This document shows positions 15,153 to 19,810 of a stretch of DNA of 19,810 bases, piece after piece. The notes beneath the pieces are model-generated. The model saw only the letters and a program-made list of their open reading frames with translations, was not told the DNA's origin and did not search any database. Within the stretch, counting starts at the first letter, position 1; each line of letters opens with the position of its first letter. The stretch lies in NCBI GenBank assembly GCA_046303375.1, contig JBKCGB010000011.1:1-19810 (forward strand), in the 5' to 3' direction. This DNA comes from UBA965 sp046303375. GTDB taxonomy: Bacteria > Chloroflexota > Chloroflexia > Chloroflexales > Roseiflexaceae. A program made the translations under genes and the position numbers.

Positions 15153-17567
15153 ATGAGTGAAGAAGTTACTTTTTTTCCACCAACACCCAGTCATGACATA
15201 CATGCGCCAGTGACGACGATTACTGCAGCACACACACTGCCGCTCATTTGCACGAGCGCAACAGTCGTGCTCCCGCATACCGTGGTGAGCATACCACTCA
15301 CCGACGACACCAGTGCTGCCGTTGAAGCCAGTAAGCAATATGACCGCCGAGTTCTCGTGGCAATCCGCGACCCCGAACAAGAAGCGCACACCGATTATCG
15401 CGATCTTGTGGCAATTGCAACACTGTGCAAAATCGAGCAAGTAGGACGCATGCCAGGACCAAATGGCGGCAATGCCGTCGTAGTACGTGGCATCGAGCGG
15501 GTTCAGATTACTGCTGTCGAAGTCGTCGATGTACTGCCCATGGTGGCGTATCGTGACATTGAGGAAGCATACGTGCATGATGAAGCACTTGCAAACCTCA
15601 AACTCGAAGTACATGCTGCAATCGATGCAGTCCTCGAGCACCGCCCAGAAATCCCCCAAGAAATACGCAATTTTGTGCGCAATATTGAAGACCCAGGGCA
15701 ACTCGCAGACAACACGGGATACTCACCAGATTACACGCTGGCAGAGCGAATTACCCTGCTCACCACAATTGACATGCACGAGCGGCTACGCTTTGTACGT
15801 GACGCATACCGCAAACTTCTCAATCTCCTCGAAGTACAGCAACGTATCCGCCAAGAGGTCGAGGATGGCACAGCCAAACAGCAACGTGAGTTTTATCTGC
15901 GTCAGCAGATGCGTGCCATTCAAAAAGAACTCGGCGAAGATAGCGAATCACTTGATGACATTGAAGAGCTTCGGCAGCGCTTGGCGCAAGCAAAACTCAG
16001 TGATGCAGCGCGCAAAGAAGCAGATCGCGAACTCTTGCGACTCCAGCGCATGGGTAGTAGCGCTGCTGAATCACATGTCATCCGCACCTACCTCGAATGG
16101 TTAGCAGATCTCCCATGGCAGCAGTACAGCGCAGTCTCCATCGATGTTGCGCATACACGCACCGTGCTCGATACAGATCACGATGGTCTCACAAAAGTCA
16201 AAGAGCGTATCTTGGAATATCTTGCAGTGCGCAAGCGTACACAACACCACGCTGACACACACACTGAGCGTGCCCGTGAACCGATTTTGGCACTCATCGG
16301 TCCACCGGGAGTAGGCAAAACCAGCCTTGGTCAATCGATTGCCAAGGCACTTGGGCGTGGTTTTGTACGCATGAGTCTTGGCGGTGTGCGTGATGAGGCA
16401 GAGTTACGGGGCTTTCGTCGCACGTATATTGGCTCTGCACCAGGGCGCATCATCCAAGAACTACGCCGTGTCGGGAGTGCAGATCCAGTGATTCTCCTCG
16501 ATGAAATCGATAAGCTTGGCAATGACTTCCGTGGCGACCCCGCATCTGCACTGCTCGAGGTGCTCGACCCCGAACAGAATGATTCCTTTACTGACCACTA
16601 CATCAATGTCCCGTTTGATTTGAGTCGCGTGCTCTTTATTGCGACAGCAAATACAGTGGAAACAATACCAGTAGCCTTGCGAGATCGGCTCGAAATCATC
16701 GAACTCAGCAGTTATGTCGACACCGAGAAACAAGCCATAGCACAGCATCACTTGGTAGCCAAACAAGCCCGTGCCAATGGGCTCACTGAAACGGATGTCG
16801 TCTTCACCGATGATGCACTCACTGCGTTGATTGGTCGCTATACGCGTGAAGCAGGTGTGCGAGGACTTGATCGCCAGATTGGGAGTGTGATGCGCAAAGT
16901 GGCACATCAACTCGAAACCCATCCCGACACTCCCCTGCCAGTGACCATTGACGAAGCATGGTTGCTCACACAACTCGGTCAGCCACGCTATCAGCATGAA
17001 GATCGTGAGCAGTTCGTGTTACCTGGAATTGCGACCGGCATGGTGTGGACTGCAGTGGGCGGTGACATCGTCTTTGTTGAAGCCGCCTTACTGCCAGGAA
17101 ACAAAGAATTACGGATCACGGGCCAACTCGGCAATGTCATGCGCGAGAGTGTTGAGACCGCACTCACGTGTGTACGCAGTCGTAGCCACCTGCTTGGGAT
17201 TGATGCAGCGCTCTTTGATACACATGCACTCCATGTTCACGTACCAGGTGGCGCCGTCCCCAAAGATGGTCCATCTGCAGGAATCACATTGGCAGCAGCA
17301 ATCGCATCTGCGGCAAGTGGACGCCTCGTACGTGATGATATTGCAATGACGGGTGAGATTACGCTACGCGGTCGCGTGCTGCCAGTCGGCGGTATTCGTG
17401 AAAAATTGCTCGGCGCATATCGCGCCGGCATCAAGACCATTGTCCTTGCACAGCAAAACATGCACGATGTCAATGAGGTTCCCGCTCACGTGCGTGAGCA
17501 ACTTGAAATAATCGCAGTCGATTCGATTGATCAAGTGTTCCAGCACGTACTACGCGAGCATCGCTAG
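15153..17567 (+). CDS. lon: ATP-dependent Lon protease
   Basis: Lon is a cytoplasmic AAA+ serine protease that degrades misfolded and regulatory proteins. From the chosen ATG it has 804 residues, close to typical bacterial LonA. The N-terminal substrate-binding domain begins near HTLPLICTSATVVLPHTVVS and is followed by a helical region with QREFYLRQQMRAIQKELGE. The ATPase has Walker A GPPGVGKT (383-390) and Walker B VILLDEID (446-453). The protease domain has the catalytic Ser in PKDGPSAG at 708 and Lys in GIREKL at 751, 43 apart as in E. coli Lon. An in-frame TTG at 15063 would add 30 residues, but it lies inside the -35 box. The ATG has only a weak purine stretch (AGAAAG) upstream. No heat-shock CIRCE element is seen. 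Confidence 0.96.
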   Translation: MSEEVTFFPPTPSHDIHAPVTTITAAHTLPLICTSATVVLPHTVVSIPLTDDTSAAVEASKQYDRRVLVAIRDPEQEAHTDYRDLVAIATLCKIEQVGRMPGPNGGNAVVVRGIERVQITAVEVVDVLPMVAYRDIEEAYVHDEALANLKLEVHAAIDAVLEHRPEIPQEIRNFVRNIEDPGQLADNTGYSPDYTLAERITLLTTIDMHERLRFVRDAYRKLLNLLEVQQRIRQEVEDGTAKQQREFYLRQQMRAIQKELGEDSESLDDIEELRQRLAQAKLSDAARKEADRELLRLQRMGSSAAESHVIRTYLEWLADLPWQQYSAVSIDVAHTRTVLDTDHDGLTKVKERILEYLAVRKRTQHHADTHTERAREPILALIGPPGVGKTSLGQSIAKALGRGFVRMSLGGVRDEAELRGFRRTYIGSAPGRIIQELRRVGSADPVILLDEIDKLGNDFRGDPASALLEVLDPEQNDSFTDHYINVPFDLSRVLFIATANTVETIPVALRDRLEIIELSSYVDTEKQAIAQHHLVAKQARANGLTETDVVFTDDALTALIGRYTREAGVRGLDRQIGSVMRKVAHQLETHPDTPLPVTIDEAWLLTQLGQPRYQHEDREQFVLPGIATGMVWTAVGGDIVFVEAALLPGNKELRITGQLGNVMRESVETALTCVRSRSHLLGIDAALFDTHALHVHVPGGAVPKDGPSAGITLAAAIASAASGRLVRDDIAMTGEITLRGRVLPVGGIREKLLGAYRAGIKTIVLAQQNMHDVNEVPAHVREQLEIIAVDSIDQVFQHVLREHR

Positions 17568-17584
17568 TCGCCCATCACCCCACC

Positions 17585-17630
17585 GCGTAGACCCTACACG
17601 ATTCATTCCATTGAATTGCAGGGTCTACGC
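17585..17630. terminator. Hairpin between convergent lon and PQQ dehydrogenase genes, probable bidirectional terminator
   Basis: GCGTAGACCCT (17585-17595) pairs perfectly with AGGGTCTACGC (17620-17630). Inside, after a small internal loop, a second stem forms: ATTCA (17601-17605) with TGAAT (17612-17616), extended by C17599-G17618 and a G-T wobble. The right arm contains the stop codon of the minus-strand gene (17625-17627). There is no clear T run on either side. Confidence 0.65.
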
Positions 17631-18755
17631 ATCAGCGAGCTCAATGCGATACACATTACCAGTGCGGTAGTCACTTATGTAGAGATTGCCGTCTACATCA
17701 CTACCAAAAGATGCAATCTGATAGTCGGTGTCTGCCAAAAGCGTTGCACCGTTGAGCGGATCCCACACATAAATTGTTCCGGCACAGAAATCACCGTACA
17801 TGACGGCACCACCGAGACCTGCATAGCGAGTTGGCACCATAGCGCCCCCAGTAATCGAGCACTGTCCTGCACTATGGTCGTACTCGGTCACGGGATCGAT
17901 GAGCCCTGTACTCAGACACGATTGCGATGCATCAAAACAATGTGCGCCTTCACGTTCACTCCAGCCAAAATCTGCCCCGGGCAACTGCGACAATGGAATA
18001 ACACTCAACTCCTCGTATCGACCTTGACCAACATCTGCCACCCAAAAGCTCCCATCGGCACCGAATCCAAAGCGCCACGGGTTGCGCAACCCTTGTGCTA
18101 CGACTTCGGGGAGCCAATCGCGATACACTGGTTGTCCGGCTGGGATGCTGTAGGGCACCGCATCGTTGCTGACATCAAGGCGCACCAATTTGCCAAGTGG
18201 TGATGCGGGATTGCGTGCCATTTTGTCGGGATCCCCACCAGAACCACCATCACCCAACCCGATGTAGAGTAATCCATCAGGACCAAATGCAATGTGCCCC
18301 CCGTTATGATTGGGGTAGGGTTGCGACACAACGTAAATCTCTTGCAAAGAATCGACCTGTGGAACACCATGCGTGAGTGGGATACGCGCAATCGTGGTTG
18401 CGGCATCTACAGCACGACTATACGACACAAAGACCCAGCGTGCGTTTGAATCAATGGCAGCCCCGAGCAAGCCACGTTCTGGTGCAGTATCAGCGATGTA
18501 CGCACTGATATCGAGCCAATGTGAGCCATCGGCAAGCAATGCAATGGTGCCACCTTGTTCAACGACAGCTACACGCTGGTCAGGGAGCGCAAAGACTAAT
18601 CCGGGACGATCAAATTCGAGGCCAGCCAACTGAAACGTAATGGAGGGGATTCCTTGCGACGAAGCGTGCGGCTGCGAGAGCGCAGCCAATTGCTGGCAGG
18701 CACTCAACCAGAGCGCTCCCCACAACAGGACGCAGTGCAACACGCGAAGTTTCAC
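17625..18755 (-). CDS. PQQ-dependent sugar dehydrogenase-like lipoprotein
   Basis: This 376-residue beta-propeller protein belongs to the soluble glucose / aldose sugar dehydrogenase (GSDH/HHIP-like) family. It oxidises an aldose with PQQ and calcium, outside the cytoplasm. It starts with GTG behind a strong GAGGAGG. The signal peptide ends in WLSAC, with Cys20 as lipid attachment site, so it is membrane-anchored. YPNHNGGHIAFGPDGLLYIGLGDGG-type blocks give His150 and Asp169, in the places of His144 and Asp163 of Acinetobacter s-GDH. GLRNPWRFGF gives Arg224-Asn225, the counterpart of R228-N229. ITGGAM and GNLYISDYRTGNVYRI complete the propeller. No PQQ synthesis genes are in the window. DUF1232 lies 36 bases upstream on the same strand, possibly in one transcript. 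Confidence 0.88.
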   Translation of the reverse strand: MKLRVLHCVLLWGALWLSACQQLAALSQPHASSQGIPSITFQLAGLEFDRPGLVFALPDQRVAVVEQGGTIALLADGSHWLDISAYIADTAPERGLLGAAIDSNARWVFVSYSRAVDAATTIARIPLTHGVPQVDSLQEIYVVSQPYPNHNGGHIAFGPDGLLYIGLGDGGSGGDPDKMARNPASPLGKLVRLDVSNDAVPYSIPAGQPVYRDWLPEVVAQGLRNPWRFGFGADGSFWVADVGQGRYEELSVIPLSQLPGADFGWSEREGAHCFDASQSCLSTGLIDPVTEYDHSAGQCSITGGAMVPTRYAGLGGAVMYGDFCAGTIYVWDPLNGATLLADTDYQIASFGSDVDGNLYISDYRTGNVYRIELADA

Positions 18756-18760
18756 AGATG

Positions 18761-18767
18761 CCTCCTC
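18761..18767 (-). promoter_or_regulatory. Strong Shine-Dalgarno supporting a GTG start
   Basis: GAGGAGG on the minus strand, 5 bases before GTG at 18755, fixes the start of the PQQ dehydrogenase-like lipoprotein. Confidence 0.7.
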
Positions 18768-18791
18768 GTTTGGTCATACGATGTCACAGTA

Positions 18792-19034
18792 TTACTCGTT
18801 GCGAAAAGGCGGCGTCACATCACGAGGCGGAATCGGCGCATTCCCACGTTGACGCAACTCGTTGATAGCCCAAATTAATAATGTGGTCACCCCTGCTTCA
18901 TCCAAATTACCGAAAAACGGCAAATTATCAGGGATAAACTCTACAAATCCGCCTGTGGGATTCGCCAAATAGAGAATACTAAAAATAGCGGCTCCGATAG
19001 CGACAAAAGAGGGGATACGTCGTTTGGTGCTCAT
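18792..19034 (-). CDS. Small DUF1232 (YkvA-like) protein
   Basis: This 80-residue protein has a basic N-terminus (MSTKRRIPSF) and a hydrophobic segment, VAIGAAIFSILYLANP. The DUF1232 core follows: the family pattern of a hydrophobic helix, Pro, then FIPDNLPFFGNLDEAGV, recognisable as the YLxxPxDxIPDFIPxxGxLDD type. The usual Asp after the first Pro is replaced by Thr-Gly-Gly. It then continues TTLLIWAINELRQRGN with a short polar tail. It is likely a small membrane-associated protein; the family has no settled function. AGGAG lies 8 bases before the ATG. It is followed by the PQQ dehydrogenase gene on the same strand and is divergent from the LmbE-type deacetylase gene. Confidence 0.82.
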   Translation of the reverse strand: MSTKRRIPSFVAIGAAIFSILYLANPTGGFVEFIPDNLPFFGNLDEAGVTTLLIWAINELRQRGNAPIPPRDVTPPFRNE

Positions 19035-19123
19035 AAAACTACTCCTGCTACTACGAGTAACACACGGTTAGACCACACATTGGCCAGAAATGTTGCATTA
19101 CTACACTTCGACTAACGAACCAA

Positions 19124-19141
19124 GTATAATGCGCATAATAC
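19124..19141 (+). promoter_or_regulatory. Palindrome over the -10 of the LmbE-type gene, candidate operator
   Basis: GTATAATGCGCATAATAC is an 18-base inverted repeat with a single mismatched pair (A-A). Its core ATGCGCAT is perfect. It contains TATAAT (19125-19130), a perfect -10 for the gene starting at 19166, and covers the expected transcription start. It also offers a TATTAT on the other strand toward the DUF1232 gene. No good -35 is seen. Confidence 0.45.
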
Positions 19142-19165
19142 ATCAGATGCAGGAGATGAAAAACT

Positions 19166-19810
19166 ATGCAGATGGCCAATCAACGAGTGATGGCGATTTT
19201 TGCACATCCCGATGATCCGGAATTCATGATTGGTGGCACCATTGCCAAGTGGGCACGTGAAGGCGCACAGATTACCTATGTGATTATCACCGATGGCAGT
19301 GCGGGGAGCAATGACCCAACAATGACCAAAGAAGCACTCATCGAGTTGCGTCGCGATGAACAACGTGGTGCCTGTGATACCGCAGGGGTACAATCACTTG
19401 TTTTTCTGGGGTACACGGACGGTATCCTGCAACCCACACTCCAGCTTCGCCGTGATCTAACCCGTCTCATTCGGCGTTTCAAACCGACCATTGTGATGTG
19501 TGGCGACCCCACGTCGTGGTTCTATGGGAGTGGGTACATCAATCATCCCGATCATCGTGCCGCAGCGACTGCCACACTCGAAGCCGTCTTTCCTTCAGCT
19601 GAAACGCGCCCCATCTTTCGTGAACTACTCGACGAAGACTTGCCACCACACAAAGTCCATCAGGTGTGGATAGATGGTCACCCACAACCAGACACGTGGG
19701 TCGACATTTCTGCAGACATCGAAACAAAAATCGACGCATTACGCCATCACAAAAGCCAAGTCGAAGTGGGTGATGGTGAATTTATCCGTAAGTGGGCTGC
19801 AGAAACTGGT
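19166..19810 (+). CDS. PIG-L / LmbE family deacetylase (3' end cut by window edge)
   Basis: This is a zinc-dependent N-acetyl-sugar deacetylase family; members act on GlcNAc-type substrates, for example in mycothiol, bacillithiol or lipid glycan synthesis. The visible 215 residues open MQMANQRVMAIFAHPDDPEF. The zinc and catalytic motif AHPDD gives His14, Asp16 and Asp17, and the second zinc motif NHPDHR gives His127 and His130. LRRDEQRGACDTAGV and LGYTDGIL between them are usual family blocks. The frame is open to the right edge, so the C-terminus (likely some 30-60 residues) is missing. The start is set by AGGAG (19151-19155); an ATG at 19156 is out of frame. The substrate is unknown. No thiol-synthesis partners are visible. 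Confidence 0.92.
   Translation, partial: MQMANQRVMAIFAHPDDPEFMIGGTIAKWAREGAQITYVIITDGSAGSNDPTMTKEALIELRRDEQRGACDTAGVQSLVFLGYTDGILQPTLQLRRDLTRLIRRFKPTIVMCGDPTSWFYGSGYINHPDHRAAATATLEAVFPSAETRPIFRELLDEDLPPHKVHQVWIDGHPQPDTWVDISADIETKIDALRHHKSQVEVGDGEFIRKWAAETG

Noticed and set aside
15144..15701. Minus-strand open frame of 185 codons, Cys- and His-rich
   Set aside because: It is a shadow of the lon N-terminal region and covers the lon promoter leader; no domain is recognisable.
17616..18203. Plus-strand open frame of 195 codons
   Set aside because: It lies opposite the PQQ dehydrogenase gene, has no family features and no ribosome binding site.
19156..19165. ATG at 19156 as start of the LmbE-type gene
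   Set aside because: It is in another frame and stops after about 19 codons; AGGAG at 19151 serves the ATG at 19166.
1..19810. CRISPR arrays, tRNA or rRNA genes, insertion sequences, prophage or toxin-antitoxin genes
   Set aside because: No spaced repeats, cloverleaf-like segments, transposase or integrase motifs, or small paired toxin-antitoxin frames were seen on either strand.

Overview
The window reads as ordinary, densely coded bacterial chromosome of moderate GC. It holds 15 complete protein genes plus one partial gene at each edge. No RNA genes, insertion sequences, phage genes or CRISPR arrays were seen, and no gene-free stretch exceeds about 170 bases. The gene content best fits a Chloroflexota relative, from three features: F420 cofactor synthesis with a stand-alone nitroreductase, a large GT-C glycosyltransferase with a C-terminal beta domain, and a HEAT-like/WD40 hybrid. 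This is inferred from gene content and protein style only; no marker gene fixes the phylum.

Left part (1-2980, minus strand): an acyl-CoA dehydrogenase, etfB and etfA form a tight unit. The dehydrogenase oxidises an acyl-CoA and passes electrons to the electron transfer flavoprotein. etfA runs off the left edge.

Centre (3133-11036, plus strand): a long run starts divergently from the dehydrogenase. It begins with cofE, a stand-alone nitroreductase, cofD and cofC, which together make and elongate the F420 head and tail. Two likely F420 users follow: a luciferase-like (FGD-type) oxidoreductase and a small PPOX-fold flavin/deazaflavin protein. Then come a HEAT-like/WD40 protein of unknown role and a class V aminotransferase-like enzyme. 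Spacings are mostly overlaps or under 40 bases, but cofD appears to have its own promoter and a possible leaderless start. The first F420 step (FO synthase, CofG/H or FbiC) is not in the window.

Right part (11037-19810): a strong hairpin separates the aminotransferase from a convergent TIM-barrel sugar epimerase-like gene. Next is a GT-C membrane glycosyltransferase, whose stop codon overlaps tail-to-tail with that of an exported DUF3048 protein. A Lon protease follows with a near-consensus sigma-70 promoter that also shows its true start. After a hairpin comes a PQQ-type sugar dehydrogenase lipoprotein with a small DUF1232 protein upstream on the same strand. Divergent from these, a PIG-L/LmbE deacetylase runs off the right edge, with a palindrome over its promoter.

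I did not find a clearly new system. The items most worth a second look are the unexplained HEAT/WD40 protein inside the F420 gene run, the FGD-like enzyme with doubtful substrate, the possible leaderless cofD, and three promoter regions with symmetrical or repeated elements.
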